A DNA stretch of 54,445 bases from Mastigamoeba balamuthi (GCA_902651635.1 CACRSC010000273.1:186395-240839); one strand, 5' to 3'; shown: positions 1 through 11,700, counted from the stretch's first letter. Notes: a model not told the origin generated them from the sequence alone. Translations and numbers: made by a program.

Positions 1-89
1 TCTGCACTGAATCACATAGACTTCCGCTACATGCTGCTACGCAGCCTCTGCTACACACTGTTGCAACACAGCCTTTCACTACACTCCGC

Positions 90-293
90 TACATGAGGGT
101 CCGCTACGTGCCGCTACACAAATCCTCCGCTACATGCCGCTACATTGGGGTCCGCTACGCACCGCTACACTAATCCTCCGCTACATGCCGCTACATTTGG
201 GTCCACTACGCGCCGCTACACAAATTCTCTGCTACATGCCGCTACATTGGGGTCCGCTACGCGCCGCTACACTAATCCTCCACTACATGCCGC
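90..293. repeat. 51-bp tandem repeat, four copies
   Basis: The phrase TACATTGGGGTCCGCTACG recurs at 90 (variant), 141, 192 and 243, a fixed spacing of 51 bases. Each unit is built from smaller CCGCTACA/CCGCTACATG words, which continue more loosely from about 20 to 375. Short open frames across it are repeat translations, not genes. It looks like a small satellite; no function is visible. Confidence 0.9.
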
Positions 294-375
294 TACACAC
301 CTTCCGCTACATGCCGCTACGCTTTTCTGCTTCCGCTACAGTGCGTAGCAGAGGTCTGTGTAGCGGCATGTAGTG

Positions 376-1845
376 GAGTTGCTTCCACTACGGAACGTAA
401 ACGTGATCGACGTGAACAGACAGTGCATGTGCAATGCTGACAGTGCCAAGGGCCCCAGACTTGCTATGCTGGCTGCCGCCTCTGGCTGAGACACTTGTAA
501 GTTCCATTTTCCTTATTATCGATAGTTAATAATAGGAGATACTAAACGATAGAGGCAGTTCCTATTGATAGGTTTTCTTCTATTTATAACCGACAAGCTT
601 CAGACCAGCAGGCTGCTTAGAAATATGGTGTGCTACAGTGTGCATCAAAACGAGCTCCCTGGTCAGTGCTTTGAATCTAAATATGAAAAATGGAACTAAT
701 TTTTGAAATTGGATATAGAATTATAAATGCTGATCCCTTATGAAGTTTATATTCAAATTTTGATATTTCTCACAGATAATAGCTCAGAACTAAAAATGGT
801 CCTCTCATAACAGCTCATAAGAGTATTATGGTTTGTTCTGGTTCACGTGAAGGGCCCGCATATAGCTGTTACTACAGCTGCAAAGTACGTTGAAGTGGAT
901 ATAAAAATAGCAAGGCATTAGTAGGATACTGGCTCCTGTGACTGGCCAGGCCCACATGGAGGAAGGAGAGTAATCACACAGAGTTAGAACAAAAAGAAAC
1001 TTTAAGATACAGAAATCTGTTTTGCATGAATCACGTCAAATACCAGTCATAATCAAAGATCAGAGTATTTGGATATCACAATTAACAGTTCAGCTCAGAA
1101 CAAAAGAAGAAGACCTAGAATATGTACAGGTAAGTTTGAAATCACTCACCATGGAGCATGGGGAAAGATGATTGCAATTTGCTAAGGATAATCAGATAAG
1201 AAATTGGAATAGTGTTCTTTAAATAGAAGAGGCAACATTTTGTATTGGTAGATGAACAGGAAAGGTCTGGCCTTGCAAAAAAAGCCCGGTTTGTGCAAAG
1301 GTCTTTGAAATTTGCAGGTAAGTTGAATGTGTGGGACTGGTTTTCTACTAAAATTTGGGCACTAACAAATTTTCACAGAAAACTCACTGAAGTTGGAATG
1401 TGCCACATTTATATACACTACTACTTCCTTTGTCCAGAATGCTCTTTTGGAAAGAGAATCAGATATTGGTCTTTGCAGGAGAACAATATCTCGCCACAAT
1501 TCAGTCAGATTTCTGAAGTAAAGAGAGAACATAAAGATATCTGCATCTCACTACCAGCATGCAGTCCTGATCAAAATCTAATTGATAATGTTTCAGGACT
1601 TCTATAAGCTTGAATTTCGATGCGAGATCTTATAAATAGCAATCAACTGGTATTCACCGTTTGCTCTTAGTGGAAGAGGCTTGAAGTAGAGAGGATTATA
1701 ATAATTGTGTGAATTCTCCTCCTTGCTGTTTGCAGCAAGTGAAAAAGAGCAATAAAGACTTTTTGAATACTAGGGATCAGCATTCTCATAGCTCTCTTTG
1801 AATCTGTCTATAAAGTTGGAATTCCAATTCACAAATGAAAAATGT
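376..1845. other. AT-rich island without a recognisable gene
   Basis: Base composition changes sharply from the GC-rich gene space that follows. The longest open frame (1245-1607, plus) begins at a TTG, resembles no family I know and is probably chance. An AATAAA lies at 1750-1755 on the plus strand. The island ends inside the coding region of the truncated F-box-like gene, so it is probably inserted or rearranged DNA. I saw no terminal repeats or transposase. Confidence 0.6.
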
Positions 1846-2811
1846 GACCAGGGCGTCCGCTGGTATGTCGTCCTCTCCGAGCAGAGTGGCGAGCGCCAGC
1901 TCCGCACAGCGCTTGGCGTCACGGGGAGTTGCACGACCAGAGGCTCTGAACTCTGTTCTGAGCCTCGCGAATTCGTCCGACCTCTCCTTGTTTGCTGTAG
2001 TGTAGCACTGGTGCACAGCACGTGCGAGCTCTCGGCCGGCCTCGGCAGTGCGCGGGCTCAGGCGGCGCAGAACGCACGCGAAGAAGGCCTTGAACGGCAT
2101 TCGGTGCGCGCGGGACCGCGACACTGCTGTCACAAGCTCCGAGTGGTCTCTGCTGAGGAAGAACGCCAGGCGCGACTGCGGGCAGAGGGCTGGCACGTCG
2201 GCGACGCAATCGAGGGGAAGCCCGCCCATAAGGTCGATGCCGAGGGCCTCGACACAGGCCCTGCCGCGGTCCTCGATGCGTGTGGCAGAGCAGGAGAGCA
2301 GAACCTCCTGCACCAGCTCCGCGCAGGGCTGTAGTGCTGTCAGCGAGGCCAGCTGCGGCCCCACCAAGCTTCTCAGTGCGCTGTCCCACAGATCCCGGTC
2401 GTCGTCGACAGCAGCGCGCAGCGTCTTGCAGGTGCCGCGGAGGCACATGAGCCCGCGCAGACCGACAAACGGGAACAGCACCGACACCAGCTCGTGGGCG
2501 TGCGCGGTGACAATATGCCCTGCCTGCTGCGCACAGCACGTGCTCCTGCGGCTGCAGCGGGGCGTGCCGCCCTCCTGGCACACATGCGAGCGCATCGCGT
2601 CCCTGCTAGAGCGCGGCGCGGACTCGCGGCTGTTGCGGCGAGCATAGGACGGCGCCTTGTATTCGGCGTGCGCCGAGCACCGGCGCAGAGAGGGGACGCG
2701 CGGTGATGCTGGCGGCTCGAGGCCGCAGCGCTGGAGCACCTGCACCGCGTAGATGCGCGTGGAGCAGAGCTGGCGAGAGGTTCTCGCCAGAGACGAGCTT
2801 GAGCCGCCCAT
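1786..2811 (-). CDS. Truncated F-box-like protein, probable N-myristoylated paralogue of the next gene
   Basis: The frame gives 341 aa starting MGGSSSSLARTSRQ. I chose this start because it matches the paralogue's MGNKGSSLARTSRQ and has Gly2 and Ser6, the usual N-myristoylation pattern. A segment around residues 105-150 (ELVSVLFPFVGLRGLMCLRG, then CK, then LW) resembles a divergent F-box. The rest matches the 454-aa neighbour closely up to about residue 325. There the similarity stops and the last residues (FICELEFQLYRQIQREL) are encoded by AT-rich DNA. The paralogue continues for about 100 more residues. The gene therefore lost its 3' end to the adjacent island and may be a pseudogene or a shortened product. 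Confidence 0.7.
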   Translation of the reverse strand: MGGSSSSLARTSRQLCSTRIYAVQVLQRCGLEPPASPRVPSLRRCSAHAEYKAPSYARRNSRESAPRSSRDAMRSHVCQEGGTPRCSRRSTCCAQQAGHIVTAHAHELVSVLFPFVGLRGLMCLRGTCKTLRAAVDDDRDLWDSALRSLVGPQLASLTALQPCAELVQEVLLSCSATRIEDRGRACVEALGIDLMGGLPLDCVADVPALCPQSRLAFFLSRDHSELVTAVSRSRAHRMPFKAFFACVLRRLSPRTAEAGRELARAVHQCYTTANKERSDEFARLRTEFRASGRATPRDAKRCAELALATLLGEDDIPADALVTFFICELEFQLYRQIQREL

Positions 2812-3134
2812 GGAAGTGCCTGCGGCGGCGCTGTTACAAAGGAGCACGTAAAGGAAGGAATGGAGCCCCCACACCGGTCGAGTGCACGTTCTCTGACGGT
2901 AACAGTATCTTCCGCCGACGTCGCAGAATAATTCTGACGCTGGTCCAGTATCGCTGTGCGCCGTCGGCTCGCGTTGTCCCTGCCGTGGCGTTTGTTAACT
3001 CCCGCCGCGAGGACCCCAGCACTCGATACAGAGGCCTGGAAGTGACCCCCGTAAGGAAAAAAGAACGCACCGTTGTTCAAAAACAATAAGCGGCATTTTG
3101 TATTAGAACAAAAAGAAAAGGGCGTTGCCCACTG

Positions 3135-4499
3135 TCACAACGCCTGGAGCGTGTGCGGGGCAGCGGAGTAGACCTCCGGCTGGTCCCACACGACCCTGCA
3201 GAGGAACTTGGAGACGAGGTCGCCGTTGGAGCGCATGCGCAGGGCGTCCTGGTTGGCAGCGAGGTACGCCCTGGCCAGCGACTGCACGATCCTGTCGACC
3301 GCCTCTCTGTCGTACCACGGCAGCCGGACCCTCGCCAGCAGCAGCCCCAGCGCCCCCTCGAGCGGCACGTTGGCCCAGCTGAACTGCGCCATGAAGTAGT
3401 CGCAGAACCGCGCCGAGTCGGCGTCGGCCCGCGAGATCAGCACCGCGAGCTCGTCGGCGGGCACGTCGGCCTCGCCGAGCAGCACCGCCAGCGCCAGCTC
3501 CGCGCAGCGCTTGGGGTCGCGCGGCACCGCGTGGCCCGAGGCCGCGAACTCGGCCCTGAGCCTCGCAAAGGCCTCGGCCGACTCCCCGTTGGCCGCCGCG
3601 TAGCACTGCAGCACCGCGCGCGCGAGCTCGCGCCCCGCCTCGGCCGTGCGCGGGCTCAGGCGGTCCAGCACGCAGGCAAAGTACATCTTGAACGGCACCC
3701 GCCGCGCCCGCGTGCGCGAGACGGCGGCCGCGAGCTCCGCAGAGTCGCGGCTGAGGAAGAACGCCAGGCGCGACTGCGCGTCGAGCGCGGGCACGTCGGC
3801 GACGCAGTCGAGCGCGGCGTCGCCGTCGGAGCTGAGGCCGAGGGCCTCGACGCACGCGCGGCCCTGCGAGCCGGCGGGCCCGCAGGCGCAGGCGAGCAGG
3901 ACGCCCTGCGCGAGCTCCGCAGAGGGCTGCGCGGGGCAGAGCGACGCCAGGCGCGGGCCCACCAGGCTGCGCACGACGCCGGACCAGAGCTCCCTGTCGC
4001 CGTCGACGGCCACGCGCAGCGACTTGCAGGTCGCGCGCAGGCAGAGGAGGCCGCGCAGGCCCACGTGCGGGAACAGCACAGAGACCAGCTCGTGGGCGTG
4101 GGACACCAGCAGCTGGCCCGCCTGGGCCGCGGCGCTCCGGCGGGTGGCCCGCGGTGTCTCGCGGCTGGCGCGGCTGTCGCGGCTCGGGCGGCGGCTGTCC
4201 AGGCTCGCGCGGCCGCGGCCGATGTCCCGGCTGCTCCGCGAGGCGAACTCGCGGCTCGTGCGCGAGGCCTCACGGCTCGACCGCGACGCCTCACGGCTCG
4301 TGCGCGACGACTCGCGGCTCGCGCGGCGCGAGGGCGGCTTGGAATCGGCGGGAGAGACGCAGCGGCGGTAGGTGCAGCGCCCAGCGAAAGAGGAACGCGG
4401 GGGCTCGAGGCCGCAGCGCTGGAGGACCGCGACGGCGCTGCCGCGGACGGGGCAGAGCTGGCGGGAGGTTCTGGCTAGGGACGAGCCTTTGTTGCCCAT
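3135..4499 (-). CDS. F-box-like protein with SRE-rich linker and myristoylation-type start
   Basis: Single exon, 454 aa. It begins MGNKGSS, a good N-myristoylation signal (Gly2, Ser6), which suggests membrane attachment. Residues about 60-130 are a low-complexity run of SRxSRE/ASR units. Around residues 140-190 a helical segment (HELVSVLFPHVGLRGLLCLR, then TCKSLRVAV, then LW) resembles an F-box, the SCF ubiquitin-ligase adaptor module. The C-terminal 270 residues are Ala/Leu-rich and probably helical repeats; I recognise no named domain. The F-box assignment is by pattern only. It lies head-to-tail with its truncated copy, about 320 bases apart, which indicates a tandem duplication. Confidence 0.75.
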   Translation of the reverse strand: MGNKGSSLARTSRQLCPVRGSAVAVLQRCGLEPPRSSFAGRCTYRRCVSPADSKPPSRRASRESSRTSREASRSSREASRTSREFASRSSRDIGRGRASLDSRRPSRDSRASRETPRATRRSAAAQAGQLLVSHAHELVSVLFPHVGLRGLLCLRATCKSLRVAVDGDRELWSGVVRSLVGPRLASLCPAQPSAELAQGVLLACACGPAGSQGRACVEALGLSSDGDAALDCVADVPALDAQSRLAFFLSRDSAELAAAVSRTRARRVPFKMYFACVLDRLSPRTAEAGRELARAVLQCYAAANGESAEAFARLRAEFAASGHAVPRDPKRCAELALAVLLGEADVPADELAVLISRADADSARFCDYFMAQFSWANVPLEGALGLLLARVRLPWYDREAVDRIVQSLARAYLAANQDALRMRSNGDLVSKFLCRVVWDQPEVYSAAPHTLQAL

Positions 4500-4810
4500 G
4501 GCGAGAGTGTGCGGCGGAGAGCGAGTTGGGTGTCTTTGTCTTTGGGTGTCTCGACGGGTTCACTCAGGGGGAGAAGAAGAGAGAGTGGGAAGTTTCACAG
4601 AAATCTAGCCCCGGTGTGTATCTTACGTGCACGTGTGCGAAGGGGCGCCGGCGGAGCTGTCACAACCGTACATTTCTTAGGAACGTCCGCAGAAACACAG
4701 CCGTACACCCCCAAAGCACCCCCATCCCTTCGCTGAATTCGGGTTTGGCGGTGCATATCTGTGAATATCCAGATCAACCAAATCTCTGGGACATATCTAT
4801 CTGTCCAATT

Positions 4811-4818
4811 GATATTCC
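4811..4818 (+). promoter_or_regulatory. GATATTCC start-site motif, UBX gene
   Basis: Variant of the shared AT-rich motif, ending 11 bases before the ATG at 4830. Confidence 0.35.
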
Positions 4819-4829
4819 CACAGCACTTT

Positions 4830-7158
4830 ATGGACTCAGCCGCGCGCCGCCTCCTGTTCTCCGCGTTCGAGGCCCAGGGGTCCGACTTCACCGGTCCTCT
4901 CGACCTCTCCGAGGACGGCAGCCCCGTCCTGCCCCTGTGCGCGCCCTCTCTCCCTCGGGTTGAATTGAATTCAATTGGCATTGAATTGAATTGCGGTGGG
5001 CTGGCTGCCGCAGGGGCCCGCACCCTCCCGCCGTAGGAGAGGACCGCGCGCAGGTCTGGCTCCGCGGCCAGAAAGTCGACGTCGTCGTCGGTGCTGACGT
5101 GTCGCCCGTCGGCCCCTTCCGCCTGGGGCTCACGCGCGGCGCCCCGCACGAGCGCGAGGTCGCCGACTGGATCCGCACGCTCGGCCTGTCGCCCTCCAGC
5201 CCCCTGGCCGCAGTCCTGGTGCGCTTTCCCTGAGGCGTTTCTTTTCCGCGTCTCGCGTCGGGTTCCGACGGCCTGTGCGCAGATGCGCGGGGCGCTGAGC
5301 TGCCTGTCGAGCGGCGGGGAGGGCGCGAAGGAGGGGCTTGCGCTCGCGGGCGTCGACCTGAGCCCGGTGCGCACCGACGACCTGGCGATGGGCACCGGCA
5401 TCGCCCCCTACGCCCGCTCGCCCCACTTCCGTCCGGCCGTCCCTCTCGGGTTGCTCTCTGTCGGTGGCCAACGCAGAGGCACGCAGGGACCAGCAGGTAC
5501 GCCAGGGCGGGGCTCGTGCCGGGGCAGCCGGCGGGGGCGGCGGATGGCGCGGAGACGGGGACGCCCAGCGGGCTGGCGGAGGGGGGCAGCAAGGTGTGGC
5601 TGCAGGGCGCCGAGTACGACGTGGCCTGCGACGACCCCGTGCACGGCAAGCTGGGCCTCAACGCGGGCGACGACCCGCTCGCTGTCGCCCAGGCCGCGCT
5701 CGAGCGCCGCGGGCAGGGCGGGGACCCCGCGGAGACGCTGCGCCTGGCCCACGCGATCGAGGGGACGCTCGCCAGGGCCTCGAGGGGCGGACAGCAGACC
5801 GCAGACGGCTGTCAGGCGGCGGCTGTGTTCCCGCGCGACGACGAGCCGAAGAGCGAGGAGCAGCGGGCGATCGACGCGACGGCGCTCGCTCTGGCCGACG
5901 AGCAGAGGCGCAGCGAGGTGGCGAGGATCCAGAGGCAGATGTGAGCCCCGCGCCGCGCACTGTCTGTTGCTAGGGCCGGCCGGTGTGCTGACAGCACTAC
6001 TCGCACGCAACACAGGGCCACCGAGAGGGTGGAGACCCTGAGGAAGAAGAGGGAGCTCAAGGAGAGGCTCGAGAACGACAGGCGTGAGAGAGCATCCGCG
6101 TACAAGCAGCTCCACGAGCATCCAGCACCCGCGGCGCCTCCTGTCCACCCCGCGGCAGCAGCGGCCCCCTCGGGGTCCACTGCGCTCTCTGCGCCCCTTG
6201 TGTCCTCTGCGCCTTCCGCGAAGCCAGCGACCGCGCGGGGAGGCATCGTTACGCTATCGTCGCTCAGGGCGCAGGAGCCGCCCGCGCCGACCCCGAGCGC
6301 CGGCGAAGGGCCGGGGGCCGCTGGCACAGCGCAGTTCGTCAGGCAGGTGCTGGAGAGCGCAGCGAAGAAGTCGCAGTCGCCGTCGCAGTCGCAGCAGGAG
6401 ATCGCGAGGCTGTTCAAGCTGCTCGCAGTGGTGCTCAGCACCACAACGTTGCGCCTCATTCTCACTCGCCCTTGTAGAACGCGCTGCCAGAGGGGGAGCT
6501 TGACAGGCTCGCGAGCTTGTCGAGGACAGACCCCAGGCGGATGGTGAAGGAGCTGCACGCTATGGGGTTTACGGACAACGACATGGGCGTGGTCATCCCT
6601 CTCGTTATCGTGCGTGCTCGAGACACTCAACCCCAATGTGTGCTTGAGGCACTCAACCCACCCCCCGATCGCAGGAGAGGTCTCTGGCAGCACAGAGCAA
6701 GCGACCGCATGCCGACGGCGCGCTGTTGGTGGAGCCTCAGAGTGCGAGCGGGCACAAGTTGTCGGAGCAGAACGACGTCAACGGCGTGGCCAGCCCCCGT
6801 GGCCCCCATGTCGATGGGGTGGAGCCTAGGGAGATAGGCGAGTACAGAGGAGACAAGGCCGGGTCTGTCACGATGAGAATACGCCTCCCCGGCTCTGGCA
6901 AGGTCGTGCCCCTCACAGCAGACCGCACGACTTCGGTGGCCCAGCTCTACCAGCACGTAGCCTGGTACTCGGAAAAGAACGCACACCCACATCAACTGAG
7001 AGACAGCCCACAGGCTGAACCGCAGGCACGAGATCGACGCGCCAAACTTCGTCCTCAAGTGCGGGGCGCTGCCTCCACGGGTACTCGCGCAGTCCTCGAC
7101 GTCGACGCTGGCGGAGGAGAAGCTGGACCGCGAGGTCATCCAAGTGTGCAAGACGTGA
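4830..7158 (+). CDS. UBX-domain protein, probable p97/VCP cofactor
   Basis: Eight exons fit one frame: 4830-4958, 5054-5218, 5283-5449, 5497-5940, 6016-6427, 6478-6609, 6675-6964 and 7014-7158, giving 627 aa. The C-terminal ~80 residues form a UBX domain. It opens with RIRLPGSGKVVPLTADRTT and continues after the last intron with NFVLKCGALPPRVL and EEKLDREVIQV. UBX domains bind the N-domain of the p97/Cdc48 ATPase and recruit substrates. Residues ~302-325 (KKRELKERLENDRRERA) are a charged coiled coil, as in other UBXN proteins. The N-terminal half has two related segments starting VWLRGQKVDV and VWLQGAEYDV that I cannot name. GATATTCC lies 12 bases before the ATG. The third and fourth exon edges are the least certain. 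Confidence 0.8.
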
Positions 7159-7360
7159 AAGAGTGTGCCGTCCTGTGCCCTGCGAATCTGAATGCAGCTG
7201 TGTGTTCTCTTCACCGGGTTGTTCTCGTAGCGGCTGAGGTGCGGCAACTCGTCGAGATAAACAAAATGAAATCGATCCCAGTTGCGCTACTGGTATCACC
7301 TCCTGCGTCAGGACAGGCCTCTCTGCGGTCCATGCTCGGGCGGGTACAAAACGGCCGTCG

Positions 7361-8506
7361 TCAGACAGGCAGGCTGACGGCCGAGGACTCTTGTAGAGGG
7401 CTCTGCTGCAACGGCAGCTGCTGCTGTTGTGGGGACTGCTGCTCGGGGGTAGTGCCGTCGACCCACCCTCGCTGGCTCTCCCTCCTGCGCCTGTCCGCCA
7501 GCGGCGAGGCGCACGAGGACGCCAGCGGGGCGCTGCCCACGATGGCGGTGCTCTCGTCCGACAGCGAGGCCTTGTGGTGGAACTTGGCCCTCTGGACCGA
7601 GAGCACCATCGTCGACGACTTCCTGCTGTGCTCACCCGCGCTGCCGTCGGGCAGGCACGTCTGGTGCAGCGCCTGCGGCACGTGCGGGCTCGGCAGCGGC
7701 AGCGACGGGTCCGACGCGCTCTGCCCGGCCGCCAGCCTGCGCGCGCCCGTGCTGCTCCACACGGCGTCGAACTCGCTGATCAGGAACTCCACCGTGCCGA
7801 GCACCACGCCCGCGTCGTCCTGCGCTCGCTGCGCTCAGTGCACTGACGGCGCAGGGAGGGTGGGGGCGCTGTGTCCGCACCTTCATGTAGAACAGCTGCT
7901 CCGCGGGCCGCAGCAGCACCGAGGCGAAGGCCGACGCGAGGGCGCGCAGGCCCGCGCCGGCGGCCAGGGCCGCGTGGAGGAGCGAGAGGACGTGGCTGAC
8001 GGCCGAGCGGTAGCCGCGGTTGAGGTGCGCGACGAGCAGCCGGCAGACCACCGCGCGGTCGGGCGCCGCGAAGCCCGCGGCCACCACGAACGAGTCGTAG
8101 AGCGCGTGCGAGAGCAGGGGCTCGGGCAGCGACGCGAGGTACGCGCGCAGGACCTCGCCCGCCGCGCAGGGGTCGCGCAGCTCGGCGTCGAGGTCCGCCT
8201 GCGCCAGCGCCGGAATATCGCGATATTTCGCGATGAAGAGGTCCGCGGCGGCGCTGGCGGCCGCGGGGTCGGCGGGGGCGAAGAGCGAGGGGCTGCGCTC
8301 GACGTGCTTGCGCAGGTGCGCGCAGAGCAGCGCGATGACGGGCGGCGGGTCGACGACGGGGTCGAGCGGCGCGTGGAAGAGCGTCTGCCCCTGGCTCAGG
8401 CGCCTCTGCCGCGCGGGAACCGAGTGAGACGGGGCTGCGGGCGCGGGCGCGGGGGGGAGACCCGCACCGCGTCTACGGATGAAGCGCGGAGGCTGCGCTT
8501 CAGCAT
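7361..8506 (-). CDS. RhoGAP-domain protein lacking the arginine finger
   Basis: Three exons in gene order, 8506-8468, 8405-7881 and 7819-7361, give 340 aa. From about residue 25 the sequence follows the RhoGAP fold: PPPVIALLCAHLRKHVE, then AAGEVLRAYLASLPEPLLSH, then the closing helices. The loop that should carry the catalytic arginine (GxFRxxG) reads SLFAPAD, and the conserved Lys and Arg of LKxYLRxLP are replaced. It therefore probably binds a Rho-family GTPase without accelerating hydrolysis, or acts as a scaffold. The C-terminal third is Ser/Gln-rich and unstructured. The short first exon, MLKRSLRASSVDA, is inferred from splice signals; an upstream in-frame start is possible. It converges with the UBX gene. 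Confidence 0.75.
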
Positions 8507-8724
8507 TCGGCAGAACGGGAAATCCAAAAAAAGATACCGAGATCTCCGGGGGGAACAAATCTGAAACGGCACAGGTGACATCAGAACCCCCAGGCAAACC
8601 GCCAAGAGCTCGCACTCGGAGTGGGGGCCCACTGCTGTATATCACGTCGCTCACTCGACGGTGTGCCATAAGAGAGGGGGGGGAGTTCGATCAAAGCGGG
8701 TCGCAGCCGAGTTTCGCCCGTCTC

Positions 8725-11700
8725 TTACGAGAAGCCAGGCGCACGGGAAACCCGCAGCTCCTTCGGAGCCACTTCCGACATGCTGGTGTAGGAGGAGGAG
8801 GAGGACGACGACGACGACGACTCGGCGACAGACTCTGTGGCAGTTCCGCTCTGGCCTGTGGGCGGGCGCGGATCTGCGAGGGGGAACGCGTCCGCGTACG
8901 ACTGGTGGCCGTGGCACATGCACGCGCACGACGGCAGCCCCATGCTGTGCCCGCCCTTGCACGTGTCGCAGCCCATGTCCCACAGCGACAGAGGCACCAC
9001 TGGCGTAGCCGAAGACGCTGCGGCCGAGGCCGAGAGGTCCTGCGAGTCGACCCTCGCAACCGACGCCAGCTGCATGCTGCAGTTGTTGTGCTCGGTCTCG
9101 ACAGGCGATAGCTCGACTGTGTTCGGACTCGGAGCAGGGCTTTCGTGCTGGTCGCGTGGCCATACGATCACGGCGGTGACGGCGACGACGGCGACGAAGG
9201 CGGCGAGGATGAGTAGCCCGATGGGGATTCCCACGGCCAGGCCGACCTTCCGCGCGTTGCCGTCGTCCCTGCGGTCCTCGGCGAGCGTGGCGAGCACCGA
9301 GTCGCAGCGGAGGGCGTGGGGGTGGTCCGAGCACGGTCCCAAAGCCGACCGCTCGCCAATACAGAAGAAGCACTGCCCTGTCGATTTGGACTGTCATGCG
9401 AGCGACGAGCCCTCAGCCTGGTACTTGGAGCATACTCTCTCGGTCTCGGCATTGCGAGCGCGGGTCCCTGCGTGCGCGTCAGCCGCCGTGTGGCACAGAG
9501 GCGCGAGAGAGGACTCACAAGGAAGACAGGTGACGCCTCCGAAGAGCGCGAGGCCTTTGTCGCAGACAGTCGGGACAGACGGAATGGGCACGCATGGCGT
9601 CGAGGGGTCGTGGTCCTGGTCGTACGTACCAGATTGGCACGGAGCGCACCAAAAGGACCGTGCGGCACTGTACGTCCCTGGAGGGCACGCCATACAGGGC
9701 GTTGACGAGTTGCGGTCGTGGTCGAACGTCCCCTCGACGCAGGAGAAGCGCGCGTCATCGCAGGACCCCGTCTTGCCGGGAGGGATATAAGCCCCAGCGC
9801 CGGCGCAGTGAATGCACGGAGTCGTCGAGTTGGTGTCGTTATCGACGGTCCCGGCTGGGCACGTGAATGCCTGGTAGCTGCACGGCTCATACGATCCAGG
9901 AGGCACAAAAAGGCCTCGCTCCGTGGACGGACACGCCTCGCAGGGAGTGCTGGCCAGCCTGTCGCTGTCTGTTGTGCCAGCGGGGCATTGATACGAGCTG
10001 CAGGAGCCGTTGGACCTCTGCGGAACGAACGTCCCCTGCCCACACTCCGTGCATTGCGTGGACGCGTTGTTGTCCCCATCGATCTGCCCTGGGTGGCACG
10101 CGAACTTGATGTCCGTGCACGGCCCGTAGCTCCGCGGAGGAACATAAACGCCGACGTTGTGGCATGGCTCACACGGCGTCGACGAGTTGCTGTCCGCGTC
10201 GGTTGTCCCCTCTACGCACCCGAAAGCTGCACACGGCCCCACAGAGCCGCGTCTCGAAAAGTGACCTGGCGGGCACTCTGTGCAAGCCGTCGCGGGGTTG
10301 CGGTCGCCGTCAGTTGTGCCCGCGGGGCACAGAGAGGCGTTGCACGGAAACGCCCAGCCCTTGGCGGCGAACTGCCCGGGCGCGCACTTGGCACACGGCG
10401 TGGATGAGTCGCGGTCCTCGTCGGCCCAACCGGCGGGACACTTGAACCTCTCGTCGTCGCACCGGCCAGTCATGCCGCGCCGGACGTAGAGCCCGGGGCC
10501 ACGGCACTGGACGCACTCGGTCGACTCGCTCGAGTCGTCGTCAACCCACCCCGCCGGGCACACATACGCGGAGCAGGGGCCGCAGGAGCCCGAGGGGACA
10601 TAGTGACCTGGCCCGCAGGGGATGCAGTCTGTCGACGTGTCGTTGTCGTGGTCCGTTTTTCCTGCGGGGCAGTTGTGCTCCTGGCACTTGCCCATGGAGC
10701 CAGCAGAGGGCACGTAGGTGCCAGGCCCGCACAGCTCGCACACGATGCCTTCCCTCCCGCGTCTCTGGCCCGACCAGCCAGCGACGCACTGGTGAAGGCC
10801 GCAATAGCCCGTGGACCCGCGGGGAGTCACGTGACCTGGGCACTCGACGCATGGCGTGGTCGTGTCGTTGTCGTCGTCGGTGGTGCCAGATGGGCACTGG
10901 TACGTCTCGCAACTGCCCGAGAGCCCGGACGCGTTTACAAACGCCCCCGGGGGGCACTCGCGGCACTCGGTCTTCGGGTCCGAGTCGTGGTCTATCTTTG
11001 GGGCCACGCAGAGCGCGCACGGGCCTCTAGTGCCCTCTGGCGCGAACGAGCCCAGCGGGCACGGAACACAGGGCGTTGATGCGTTCCAGTCCGCGTCCGA
11101 CGTTCCCGCAAGGCAGTGCCTGCAGGACCCGGCCACTGGAGGCTGTAGAACGACAGACTTCAGGCATGTCATGCACTCTGTTGTGGGGTCGTTGTCGTGG
11201 TCGAACGTGCCTGCGGGGCACGCCATCGCCGAGCAGGGCACGGTGGTGTCCGCTGGTGCGTAGGTGCCCGCGGGGCAGCGAGTGCAGAACAGATCTGTCC
11301 TGCTCGTCCTCGCCCGACCTGGGGGGCAGCAATCCGTGGGGCACATCCACGACGACTCGCCTAGCGACTTCTCGCAGAGGCCGTTGCCGCACTGGGGGCC
11401 GCACATGGGGACAACGGACATGCCCAGGAACGAGAACGGCGCAGTGGGCATGACGGTAATGGTGGCGTCCGCCCTGAATGTGCTGATGGAGCTGCCGTTG
11501 ATCCAGAGCACCGACTTGCTGATAGGGTCGACGGCGGTGGCCGACACCCCGGTGGTCTTGGCCACCGCGTTGCCCTCGTCCGTGTAGACCGTAGTCGTGG
11601 TGGCCCACCAGTAGCGCCCGTTGCCGTCGAACAACGGCGCTACTGCGAACGATCTGGGCGCGGGGTCGACCCACGACGAGAGGTTGACGGGCGCGATCCC

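Noticed and set aside
1-370. CRISPR-like array
   Set aside because: Units are contiguous 51-bp repeats without unique spacers, in a eukaryotic context.
1245-1607. 120-residue open frame in the AT-rich island
   Set aside because: Starts at TTG, no recognisable family, composition of translated AT-rich noncoding DNA, no splice context.
3153-4478. Long plus-strand frame (441 codons) opposite the F-box-like gene
   Set aside because: Arg/Ala/Gly-rich shadow of a GC-rich gene; the minus strand has the paralogue and the sensible protein.
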